Positions 16,267 through 24,615 of a DNA stretch of 64,000 nt are shown one piece after another (within the stretch, counting starts at the first letter, position 1; each line of letters begins with the position of its first letter). The translations under genes were made by a program, and so were the position numbers. Below the pieces are notes generated by a model. That model made no database searches. It worked only from the letters and a program-made list of their open reading frames with translations, and was not told where the DNA came from. This DNA comes from an uncultured Collinsella sp. (GTDB lineage: Bacteria > Actinomycetota > Coriobacteriia > Coriobacteriales > Coriobacteriaceae): the NCBI GenBank assembly GCA_900540935.1, contig UQHW01000006.1, forward strand, positions 24,168-88,167, read 5' to 3'.

Positions 16267-18228
16267 CTAGTTGGTCGTACCGGAATCGTCGCCCGTGCTC
16301 GTGCCCGAGCCCGAGCCCGAACCAGAAAGTGCGACCGTCAGTGTAATCGTGCTGTCGGTGGACTGTTTGCCGGTGGGGGAAACACCCGTAACGGTGGCAT
16401 CTTCGTTGCCGCTCACGGGATTGCCGTTCTGGTCACAGAAGCCAATGTTATAGAAACCGGCGTTGTTGAGCGCGGTAACGGCGGCGGAAATGCTCTTGCC
16501 GTACAAGTTGCCCGGGACGGCGGCCTTGCCGGACTTCTTGGCAATGACGACGGTAATCGTGGCGCCGGGCTTCTGCTTGCCGCTGGGGTTCCAGCTGATC
16601 ACGGTGCCCTCGGTAACCGAGTCGTTCTCCTGGTAGCTCACGTCGACGCCAAAGCCTGCCATATCGAGGGCGTTGCGCGCCTGGGCCTCGGTCATGTCGG
16701 TCAGATCGGGGACGGACGTGGTATCCGGGCCGCTCGAGACCTTGTACGAGATGGTCGTGCCCTTCGCGACTTCCTTACCGGCTTCGGTGCCCTGCTCAAA
16801 GACCTGGCCCTCATCGGCCTCGTTGGCCTGCTCGGAGGCGTTGCCCTTCAGGCCAACGCTTGCCAACGCGGCCTCGGCCTGGTCCTTGGTCAGGCCGACA
16901 AGCAGGGGAACCTCAACCTTCTCGGAGGGCTTGGGGCCCTTGGAGATTACTAGGTTCACCTTAGTGCCCTTGGCCTTCTTGGTGTTACCGTTGGGCGTCT
17001 GCTCGGCGACCTTGCCCTCGTCGACGTCGTCGTTGTAGCTCTGATCGACGGTGCCAACCTCGAGGCCGGCCTCCTTGATCAGCTCGACGGCAGTCTGCTG
17101 GTCCTTGCCCAGCACGTCGGGCACGGTGACCTGCTCGCCGCCAAAGAGTCCTGTGGCAAAGGCCACCACGATGCCGATGACGGCAACCGCTGCCACCACG
17201 GCGGCGATGATCTTGTTCTTGTTGGATTTGGGCTCTTCGACCTCGTAGGAGCCGGTGGAGCCCGAAACCGAGCTACGGGCGGTATTCTGGCCGCTCACGC
17301 CCGAGACGGGACGCACCATGGCGCGCGTCTGATCGGAAAGCTCGCGAGTCTTGGTGGCGCCCAGTTCACCGGGGGCACCGATGATGCTCGTGGGCTCCGA
17401 GACGTTGACGGCACGGCCCGACAGGTAGCTGTTGAGCACCTGACGCAGCTCGTCGGCCGTCTGGAAGCGGTTTGCGGGGTCCTTCTCCATGCACTTGAGG
17501 ATGATGCGTTCAAGGTCGGCGTCGACACCGGAGTTGATCTGGCTCGGCGGAATAGGCAGCTCGTTGACCTGCTTGAGTGCGACCGAGATAGCGTCGTCAC
17601 CGTCAAAGGGAACGCGGCCGGTGGCGCATTCATACATCACGACGCCCAGCGAGTAGATATCCGAGGTGGGGCCGAGGTCCTGACCACGGGTCTGCTCGGG
17701 GCTGACGTAGTGGGCAGTTCCGAGCACGTTGTTGTCTTGCGTGAGGTGGCTGTTCTTGGCGCGCGCGATGCCAAAGTCCATCACCTTGATGTTGCCGTCG
17801 GGCAGTACCATGATGTTCTGCGGCTTAATGTCGCGGTGGATGATCTCGTGCTTGTGGGCGACCGAAAGCGCAGAGCTGATCTGCGAGCCGATCTGGGCGA
17901 CCTTCTTGGGGTCGAGGGCGCCGTGGCTCTTGATGCCGCTCTTAAGGTCGGTGCCGCGCAGGTACTCCATGACGATGTAATAGGTGTCGCCGTCCTTGCC
18001 CCAATCGTAGACGCCCACGATATAGGGGGAGGAGAGACCGGCTGCTGCCTGGGCCTCCTGCTTAAAGCGTGCGGCGAAGGTTGCGTCGCCAGCATACTGC
18101 GGCAGCATGATCTTGACGGCTACCGTGCGGTCGAGGACCTGGTCCTGTGCACGGTAGACGGTCGCCATGCCGCCTGTTCCCACCTTATCCTTGAGGAGGT
18201 ATCTTCCCCCGAGGACCCTCTGTTCCAT
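16267..18228 (-). CDS. pknB: PASTA-domain Ser/Thr protein kinase (PknB type)
   Basis: A 653-residue membrane kinase that senses peptidoglycan fragments and controls growth and division. The kinase domain (residues 1-270) shows GTGGMATVY, VAVKIML, HRDIKPQN and DFGIARA. One membrane segment (IIAAVVAAVAVIGIVVAFATG) is near residue 345. Four PASTA repeats follow, starting VTVPDVLG, VEVPLLVG, TSVPDLTD and AAVPGNLYG. The tail is Ser/Gly/Thr-rich. ATG at 18228 follows AGGAGCAGG and gives the usual start MEQRVLGGRY. It is the last gene of the leftward wall-growth locus, 132 bp after the RodA-PBP fusion. Confidence 0.96.
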   Translation of the reverse strand: MEQRVLGGRYLLKDKVGTGGMATVYRAQDQVLDRTVAVKIMLPQYAGDATFAARFKQEAQAAAGLSSPYIVGVYDWGKDGDTYYIVMEYLRGTDLKSGIKSHGALDPKKVAQIGSQISSALSVAHKHEIIHRDIKPQNIMVLPDGNIKVMDFGIARAKNSHLTQDNNVLGTAHYVSPEQTRGQDLGPTSDIYSLGVVMYECATGRVPFDGDDAISVALKQVNELPIPPSQINSGVDADLERIILKCMEKDPANRFQTADELRQVLNSYLSGRAVNVSEPTSIIGAPGELGATKTRELSDQTRAMVRPVSGVSGQNTARSSVSGSTGSYEVEEPKSNKNKIIAAVVAAVAVIGIVVAFATGLFGGEQVTVPDVLGKDQQTAVELIKEAGLEVGTVDQSYNDDVDEGKVAEQTPNGNTKKAKGTKVNLVISKGPKPSEKVEVPLLVGLTKDQAEAALASVGLKGNASEQANEADEGQVFEQGTEAGKEVAKGTTISYKVSSGPDTTSVPDLTDMTEAQARNALDMAGFGVDVSYQENDSVTEGTVISWNPSGKQKPGATITVVIAKKSGKAAVPGNLYGKSISAAVTALNNAGFYNIGFCDQNGNPVSGNEDATVTGVSPTGKQSTDSTITLTVALSGSGSGSGTSTGDDSGTTN

Positions 18229-18360
18229 TCCTGCTCCTAACATAACTATTCGCTCAACGATGTGTGTAGTACCTACGATGTGGCCGCTGGGGCCGTGTGG
18301 CGCGTTGCCGCTAACTCTTCGGCCGCGGCGCGCCTCGGGTGTCCGATTCGATCATGGGCA

Positions 18361-21231
18361 TCACGCTCCCTGTGCGGCAAGCGCCGCGGTCAGGACGATA
18401 CCGGCGATCTTGGCGGCCTTGACGTCATGCTTGTCGAAATCCTCCAAGGCCACCGAGATAGCGACCGTGGGTGAATCGTAAGGTGCAAAGCCAACGAACA
18501 TCGAGTTGACGTTGGTGCCGCCGGTCTCGGCCGAACCGGTTTTGCCGGCGACCTTGACGCCCGGAATCTGGGCATCGGTACCGGTACCGGACTGGACAAC
18601 CGCGAGCATAGCCTGCTTGACCTGGTCGGCCGTGGCGGAGCTGACGGCCTGACCAAGCGAGCGGGACTGCGTGGTCTTGACCACGGTTCCGTCCGGGGCA
18701 AGTACCTGGGCTACAAAGTACGGGTCCATGACCACGCCACTGTTAGCGATGGCGGCGGCAATCACGGCGTTTTGCATGACGGTGGTCTGCGGGCCGGGCG
18801 TATGGTCCATGCCGACAGGCTGGCCGGCGCCGGCCCAGGCGGTCTCCCACTCGGTCATGAGCGACGGGTCGGCCATGATGGAGGCCGCGGAGGTCAGGTC
18901 CTGGCCGAGCTTTTGGCCGTAGCCAAAGGCGTTGGCAAACTGCACGAGCGTGTTTGCGCCAACTTCGTTTGCCACCTGGCCAAAGACGACGTTGGAGGAC
19001 ACGGCAAAGGCCTGCTGCAGGCTGATGGTGCCGTAGCTCTCGTTGGCATAGTTGGTGACTGGTGCGTTGCCGATGTCCATGGAGCCGGGCGCCTGGTAGG
19101 TGCTGGTAAGGCTGGCGGTACCGGTCTCGAGTGCCGCGGAAAGCGTAACGACCTTAAACGTTGAGCCCGGCGTGTACAGCGCGTCCATGGCGCGATTGTA
19201 CATGGAGCCGTCCTCGCCGCCGCCCGTCTGCAGCAGGGCATCGATGTTGGTGTTGTCGTAGGTGGGCGAGCTGGCACATGCGAGCACCGCGCCGGTACGC
19301 GGGTCGATGACCACTACAGCGCCCTTAAAGCCCTTGAGTGCCTGCTCGGCCGCCGTCTGGATGCGCGAGTCGATGGTGAGCTTGGCGGTGTTGCCCGGCT
19401 GGGTCTGGCCCGCGAGCGACGCGATGGCGTTGTTCCAGCTGGAGTAGTCCTTAGAACCGGTGAGCGTGTCGTTCATGACGCTCTCGATGGCGGTGGTGCC
19501 ATACTGCTGGCTCACGTAGCCAACCACGTGCGCTGCCAGGTTACCGTTGGGGTAGGAGCGTACGTAGGTGCCGTCCTCCTGCTGCAGCGACTCGGCCAGC
19601 GTCACGCCGTCGGACGTGATGATGGAGCCGCGCTGGATGTACTTGGAGCGGGCGATGGTGTGGTTGTTGGTCGGCATGTCCTGATAGTCCTTGGCCTTAA
19701 TGACCTGGACATAGGTGAGGTTGCCGATAAGGATGGCGAACAGCGCCGTAAAGGCGAGCACCGCGCGGGTTAGACGGTTGGCGAGCGCAACGCGGCCGAG
19801 CACACCGGATTCAGGCGTGTCGAGCAGGCGACGGCGCATGCGCGAGCCGACGGAATGGCTGCCGCTGCCGTAGGAAGACGAGGTGGCAAAGCGCGTGCCC
19901 GTCGGGGCGGCGGCAGATGCGACCTGATCATCGGTGATGGCGGCCATGGTGCCGGTGCCGGTAAGCTCGGCCTCGCGTCCGGTCGCCTCGTCACCGGCGC
20001 GCAGCAGGAGCGCGACGATGATAAAGCTCGCCAGCAGCGAGGAGCCGCCCTGGCTCATAAAGGGCAGGGTGACGCCGGTCAGCGGAATCAGGCGGGTTAC
20101 GCCGCCAACGATCAAGAAGGCCTGGAAGCTGATGGCGGCCGTAAGGCCCGTGGCGCTAAAGGCAGCGAGGTCGGATTTAGCGCGGGCAGCCGTGGTGAGG
20201 CCACGCACGGCAAAGAGCATAAACAGGATGAGCACGGCGCCGCCGCCCAAAAGGCCCATCTCCTCGCCGATAGCCGAGAAGATAAAGTCGGACTCGACGA
20301 CAGGGATGTTGTTGGCCATGCCGTTGCCGATGCCAACACCGACCAGACCGCCATCGGCAAGCGAGAAGAGCGACTGGACGATCTGGTAGCCCTGGCCCTG
20401 GGCGTCCTTAAACGGATCGACCCAAACCTGGAAACGCACCTGAACGTGCGACAGGAACTTGTAGGCGCCCACGGCTCCAACGGCCAAGAGCGCAAGACCG
20501 ATAACGACATACGAGAATCGTCCCGTGGCAACGTAGAGCATCAGCAAGAAGATGGTGTAGAACAGCACGGCCGAGCCCAGATCGCGTTCGAAGACGACGA
20601 CGAGCAGGCATACGCCCCATACCGCAAAGAGCGGAAGCAGCAGGCGCAGGCGCGGAACTTTAAAGCCCAGGATCTTTCGGTTGGAAATGGAGAGCAGCTC
20701 GCGGTTCTCGGCCAGGTAGCCGGCCAGGAACAGCACGATAAAGACCTTGGCGAACTCGCCGGGCTGGATGGTAAAGCCGGCGATGCGAATCCACAGCTTG
20801 GAGCCCGAGATCGTGGTACCGATAAAGATCGGCAGCATCAGCAAAATGATGCCGACGATGCCAAAGGTGTATTTGTAGCGCATGACCACGTCGAGGTTTT
20901 TGACCAGCGCGAGCGTTCCCACCATCAACGCTACCGAGATAAACAGGATGACGAGCTGTGAGATGGCGAGGTCGGGCGCCAGGCGCGTCACAAACGTGAT
21001 GCCGATGCCCGACAGAACAAAGACGATGGGCAGGATTGCCGGATCGGCGCCGGGCGCCAAGATGCGCACGGCGATGTGCGCCGCGGCGAAGGCGGCAAAA
21101 AGTCCGATCGGCACGGCGAGCGTCTCAAATGAGATAGCGGCGCCCGCGGTGAGTACGTACATCGCATACAGCAGGATGACGGGGAACGCCGAGGCGATGA
21201 GTAAGAGCAGTTCGGTGTTGCGGCGACTCAT
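18361..21231 (-). CDS. RodA/FtsW-type SEDS glycosyltransferase fused to a class B penicillin-binding protein
   Basis: A single 956-residue protein joins two enzymes that are usually separate. Residues 1-430 are a polytopic SEDS polymerase with the typical ERDLGSAVLFY, KDAQGQGYQIVQSLFSLADGG and IPLTGVTLPFMSQGGSS. A hydrophilic linker (430-480) and a new membrane segment near 495 follow. The transpeptidase then has S690-T-F-K as the acylated serine motif, S745-S-N and K897-T-G. It should polymerise and crosslink peptidoglycan in one chain. ATG at 21231 follows AAAGGGAG. In most actinobacteria rodA and pbpA are adjacent genes at this place, so this looks like an in-frame fusion of them. Confidence 0.95.
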   Translation of the reverse strand: MSRRNTELLLLIASAFPVILLYAMYVLTAGAAISFETLAVPIGLFAAFAAAHIAVRILAPGADPAILPIVFVLSGIGITFVTRLAPDLAISQLVILFISVALMVGTLALVKNLDVVMRYKYTFGIVGIILLMLPIFIGTTISGSKLWIRIAGFTIQPGEFAKVFIVLFLAGYLAENRELLSISNRKILGFKVPRLRLLLPLFAVWGVCLLVVVFERDLGSAVLFYTIFLLMLYVATGRFSYVVIGLALLAVGAVGAYKFLSHVQVRFQVWVDPFKDAQGQGYQIVQSLFSLADGGLVGVGIGNGMANNIPVVESDFIFSAIGEEMGLLGGGAVLILFMLFAVRGLTTAARAKSDLAAFSATGLTAAISFQAFLIVGGVTRLIPLTGVTLPFMSQGGSSLLASFIIVALLLRAGDEATGREAELTGTGTMAAITDDQVASAAAPTGTRFATSSSYGSGSHSVGSRMRRRLLDTPESGVLGRVALANRLTRAVLAFTALFAILIGNLTYVQVIKAKDYQDMPTNNHTIARSKYIQRGSIITSDGVTLAESLQQEDGTYVRSYPNGNLAAHVVGYVSQQYGTTAIESVMNDTLTGSKDYSSWNNAIASLAGQTQPGNTAKLTIDSRIQTAAEQALKGFKGAVVVIDPRTGAVLACASSPTYDNTNIDALLQTGGGEDGSMYNRAMDALYTPGSTFKVVTLSAALETGTASLTSTYQAPGSMDIGNAPVTNYANESYGTISLQQAFAVSSNVVFGQVANEVGANTLVQFANAFGYGQKLGQDLTSAASIMADPSLMTEWETAWAGAGQPVGMDHTPGPQTTVMQNAVIAAAIANSGVVMDPYFVAQVLAPDGTVVKTTQSRSLGQAVSSATADQVKQAMLAVVQSGTGTDAQIPGVKVAGKTGSAETGGTNVNSMFVGFAPYDSPTVAISVALEDFDKHDVKAAKIAGIVLTAALAAQGA

Positions 21232-21247
21232 AAGCGGCACTCCCTTT

Positions 21248-23182
21248 CTAGTTCTTGTCGGAGGCTTCGGCCTCGGCGGACTGTTCGGCGGTTTTCTCGG
21301 AATCTGATTCGGAGGTCGATCCCTGGTCGGTGTTGTCGCGGATCGTTTGTGCGTCAATCACCTGGCGGGTCTGCTCCTCGTCAATCTGATGACGGTATTT
21401 GGAAATGGTGTCCTGCGCATCGTCGACACTTGTTTGCGTAATGCCCGCTTTGAGGCGGTTTTGCGTGTCTTCGGGCAGGTCGGACAGCTTGATGCTCGTT
21501 TCGCTCTCGAGCCAGTGGAGCTTAAGGCCGAGTGGCTTGCCGGGCACGCCGCGCCAAACTGCGACATTGCCCTGGTAGGTTCCCAGGTAGTACGAGCCGG
21601 TGATGCCCGCGTAGGCCCAAATTGCCGCTGCCAGCACAAAGACGATGCCCAGGACCACGCCGATGGTGATATTGCGGCGACGCACGCGTTGCGCCTCGCG
21701 CATGACGCCATCGTCGACCAGGTCGACTACTACTACGGTCACGTTGTCGTGGCCACCGGCGGCAAGCGCGGCGTCCACCAGGTTGTCGACGCAGATCTGC
21801 GCGGTCGAGGACTGCGTGGCAATGTTCTCGATATCGCTATCGGGAATCATGCTCGAAAGGCCGTCGGAGCACAGGATCAGGCGGTCGCCCTCCTCGATAT
21901 GCAGGGTAAAGTGGTCGGCGTACATGGCAGGGTCCGAGCCCAGCGCGCGGGTGATGACCGAGCGGTTGGGATGGACGCGGGCCTCGTCGGCCGTAATCTC
22001 GCCGGCGTCCACGAGCTCTTCCACATAGGAGTGGTCGCGGGTCACGCGAATCAGCGTGCCCTCGTGGAGCAGGTAGGCGCGCGAGTCGCCCACGTGGGCG
22101 ATGGCGAGCGTGTCGTTTTCGATATAGGCGCAGGTGGCCGTGCAACCCATGCCGGGCTTGCCCAGGCCATTCAAGGCGGCCTCGATCACAGCGGCGTTGG
22201 CGGCCTCGACAGCTGCAGCCAGGCGTGCCGCATCGGCAGACTGCGGGGCTGTCTTGGCGATGGTCTCGACGGCGATGGAGGATGCCACCTCACCGGCGGC
22301 GTGGCCGCCCATGCCATCGCACACGCAAAAGAGCGGCGACTGCACCAGGTAGGAATCCTCATTGTGCGGGCGCACGCAGCCAACGTCGGAGCGGGCGCCC
22401 CACATGAGCTGCGTGGTGGTGCCGGCATCATAGGTCGAGTCGGTTTCGATGCGCTCCTCGGCCAGGGGCTCAAAGCTCATGGTCGAGCCGGGGTCCTTGA
22501 GCTTGGCTTCTACGGCGGCAACGTCGATTTCTGCCGTGTCACCGGGGGAGACGGTATCGGCCTCGGCACTTGGGGCGGCGTCGTTGTCGTCCGGGGAGTC
22601 GAGCTCCTCGGACGTGTGGACGGCCGGTTGGTCGTCTTGCGGTTCGAGAATCATGGGCTCGGGCGTCGCAAAGTGCGACGGAGCGGGCGTGCTTTGGGGC
22701 TGAGCAGCGGGTTCGGCAGCGACGATGGGCTCGCTTGCGGGTGCAGACTGCGGGGCCTCGGGTGCGGGGGCGTCCTCGGGGGAGGGCACTGCCTCGGGCG
22801 CCGGCGTGGATGCGGGCACGACCTCGGACGCCGAGGCTACGGGAAACACCGGAGCGGCGGGCTCGGGCGTCTCAAACACTGCGGCGCTCTCGTTGATTGC
22901 CGTGGCGACAGGCTCGGCAAAGTGGGCCGGCGCCGGCGTTGTCTCGGGTGCTGCGGACTGCTCGGCGGCATGCGCACCGATGGGTGCTGCCGCGGCATCC
23001 TCTGCGCCCTCGTCATCGGCGAGGGCCGAATAATCATGCGTTACATGCGAAAGAGGCAGGGAGAACACGGTGTCCTCGGGCTCCACGGGCGCGGAGTCCG
23101 CCGGAGCGGCGTGGGCCGGTGCAGCCGCGGCGGCAGCCGGTGCCTCGGTCATGGTTGCGGACTTGTTCTCCTCGTCGATCAT
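21248..23182 (-). CDS. PP2C-family Ser/Thr phosphatase with long disordered N-terminus
   Basis: This is the phosphatase that opposes the Ser/Thr kinases of the locus (PstP-like). The 644 residues begin with about 255 residues of Ala/Pro/Glu-rich low-complexity sequence. The PP2C domain (260-500) has DVGCVRPHNEDSYL, VCDGMGGHAAGE, HVGDSRAYLL and GHDNVTVVVVD, which hold the metal-binding aspartates. A membrane segment near 525 and an external tail of about 100 residues follow. Mycobacterial PstP has no such N-terminal extension. The start overlaps fhaB by 4 bp (ATGA), so translation is coupled, and the stop is 16 bp before the RodA-PBP start. Confidence 0.93.
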   Translation of the reverse strand: MIDEENKSATMTEAPAAAAAAPAHAAPADSAPVEPEDTVFSLPLSHVTHDYSALADDEGAEDAAAAPIGAHAAEQSAAPETTPAPAHFAEPVATAINESAAVFETPEPAAPVFPVASASEVVPASTPAPEAVPSPEDAPAPEAPQSAPASEPIVAAEPAAQPQSTPAPSHFATPEPMILEPQDDQPAVHTSEELDSPDDNDAAPSAEADTVSPGDTAEIDVAAVEAKLKDPGSTMSFEPLAEERIETDSTYDAGTTTQLMWGARSDVGCVRPHNEDSYLVQSPLFCVCDGMGGHAAGEVASSIAVETIAKTAPQSADAARLAAAVEAANAAVIEAALNGLGKPGMGCTATCAYIENDTLAIAHVGDSRAYLLHEGTLIRVTRDHSYVEELVDAGEITADEARVHPNRSVITRALGSDPAMYADHFTLHIEEGDRLILCSDGLSSMIPDSDIENIATQSSTAQICVDNLVDAALAAGGHDNVTVVVVDLVDDGVMREAQRVRRRNITIGVVLGIVFVLAAAIWAYAGITGSYYLGTYQGNVAVWRGVPGKPLGLKLHWLESETSIKLSDLPEDTQNRLKAGITQTSVDDAQDTISKYRHQIDEEQTRQVIDAQTIRDNTDQGSTSESDSEKTAEQSAEAEASDKN

Positions 23183-23595
23183 CGACGGTTCACCTTCATG
23201 ACCACGTCGCCAATCTGGACTTCGTCGCCCTCGCGCAGCGTTGCGGGCTCCACAAGCTGGCGGCCGTTGACGAGCGTGCCGTTAAGCGAGTTGAGGTCCT
23301 CGATGATGAGCGCCGGGCCCTGCAGCGAAAAGCGCGCATGTGAGGCCGAGACGAACGGTTCGTTGATGCAGATGTCCGAAGATGGCGAGCGACCGACGAT
23401 GACGGGGCCGAGCATGTCTACGTGGATGCCGCGGATACCGCGCGGACCCTTGTCCACATCGATCGTCCAGATAGCCGAGTCGCGGCGCTGTCCGCGCACA
23501 AGCCCCACGCCGGTCTTCATGACGGCGAACAGGAAGATATAGAGCAGGGCGACCAGGACGATGCGGCCTGCAAAAAGGACGATATCGATGTTCAT
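23179..23595 (-). CDS. fhaB: FHA-domain membrane protein FhaB
   Basis: A 138-residue protein with one N-terminal membrane segment (IVLFAGRIVLVALLYIFLFAV) and a cytoplasmic FHA domain that binds phosphothreonine. Key motifs are VIVGRSPSSDI, SASHARF and DLNSLNGTLVNG near residues 65-120. In actinobacteria FhaB recruits phosphorylated partners such as kinase substrates to the wall synthesis machinery. It overlaps the PP2C gene by 4 bp and follows fhaA by 6 bp. Confidence 0.93.
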   Translation of the reverse strand: MNIDIVLFAGRIVLVALLYIFLFAVMKTGVGLVRGQRRDSAIWTIDVDKGPRGIRGIHVDMLGPVIVGRSPSSDICINEPFVSASHARFSLQGPALIIEDLNSLNGTLVNGRQLVEPATLREGDEVQIGDVVMKVNRR

Positions 23596-23601
23596 AAGCG
23601 A

Positions 23602-24615
23602 CTATCCCCTAAATTCAAAGGTGCTCAGGCCAAACGTCAGCAGATCGCCGTTGCGCAGTGGGCAGCGCGTGATGCGGCGGTTGTTGACGAGCGTGCCGTT
23701 GGTGGAATTGAGGTCCTCGATCGACCAGTCCGAGCCGGTAAAGGTGAGCTGGGCGTGACGGCGCGACACGTTGGGGTCGCGCAGGGCGATATCGGAAACC
23801 GAACGCTCGCGGCCGATGGTCACCTGCGCGGAGGTGATGCTGCGGCTCTCGCCGCTCACGACGTCGACGAGTTGGGCGAGCGGGCGCTGCGGGGCACGGG
23901 TGCTCGCCATGTTGGAGGCGATGCCGGCCGCGGCGCCAAGGCCCACGGCGGCACCGGTCGCGGCGGCTCCGCCCATGCCGGCAAGCGCGTCGCGCGAGAC
24001 GGTCTGCGGCACCGGGATGGGTGCGGCGGCGGGGTCGGGGACGCTAGGCGCGAAGGGGTCTGCCACGGCAAGCGGGTCGGGAGCGGCGGCGCGAGGCGTC
24101 GGCTGCTGCTGGGGCATGGCGGCGGGGCGCTGCTGCTGCGGGGCAGCAAACTGCTGCTGGCCGGCGCGCGGCGCGCTGGCGGCGCGGCTTGCGGCCGAGT
24201 TATTCTGTCCCAGGCCGTTTTGGTAGGCGCGCTCTTCCTCGTACAGGCGGCCGAGCGTGGGCGCATCGACGTTCTCGGCAAAGACCGAGAACTTGCCGGC
24301 GCGCAGCTGCGGATCGATCATAAAGCGCACGAGGGGCTCGCCGACAAAGACATAGCGGCGCTTTTCGGCCTGCGCCTTCACAAACTCGCGGACCTCGCGC
24401 GAAAGCTCGGGGTAGAACGGGGCGAGCATGGGATCGTCGTCGGCGGCGATAAGGATGGTATAGAGTGCCGGCGCCGTGTTGACGCCGTTAATCACCAGAG
24501 TCTGATCCTCCATGTCGCGAGCGGCCTGCTTGGCAAGCTTCTTAAAGGAGAACGGGGCACGGGTGGCACCGAAGATGCCGGCCACGTGGTCCTCGAAGAT
24601 GTTCAGGAAGTTCAC
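23602..24615 (-). CDS. fhaA: DUF3662 and FHA domain protein FhaA
   Basis: A 337-residue cytoplasmic protein. Residues 1-120 form the DUF3662 domain (MNFLNIFEDHVAGIFG, LVINGVNTAPALYTILI). A linker rich in Ala, Gln and Pro follows at 130-240. The C-terminal FHA domain shows VTIGRERSVSDIAL, SRRHAQL and DLNSTNGTLVNN. FhaA binds phosphorylated MviN/MurJ-type partners in mycobacteria and restrains wall synthesis there. The start overlaps the kinase stop by 4 bp, and fhaB follows after 6 bp. Confidence 0.94.
   Translation of the reverse strand: MNFLNIFEDHVAGIFGATRAPFSFKKLAKQAARDMEDQTLVINGVNTAPALYTILIAADDDPMLAPFYPELSREVREFVKAQAEKRRYVFVGEPLVRFMIDPQLRAGKFSVFAENVDAPTLGRLYEEERAYQNGLGQNNSAASRAASAPRAGQQQFAAPQQQRPAAMPQQQPTPRAAAPDPLAVADPFAPSVPDPAAAPIPVPQTVSRDALAGMGGAAATGAAVGLGAAAGIASNMASTRAPQRPLAQLVDVVSGESRSITSAQVTIGRERSVSDIALRDPNVSRRHAQLTFTGSDWSIEDLNSTNGTLVNNRRITRCPLRNGDLLTFGLSTFEFRG

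Noticed and set aside
19855..20961. Plus-strand frame opposite the RodA part of the fusion
   Set aside because: Shadow; the minus-strand SEDS motifs are clear.
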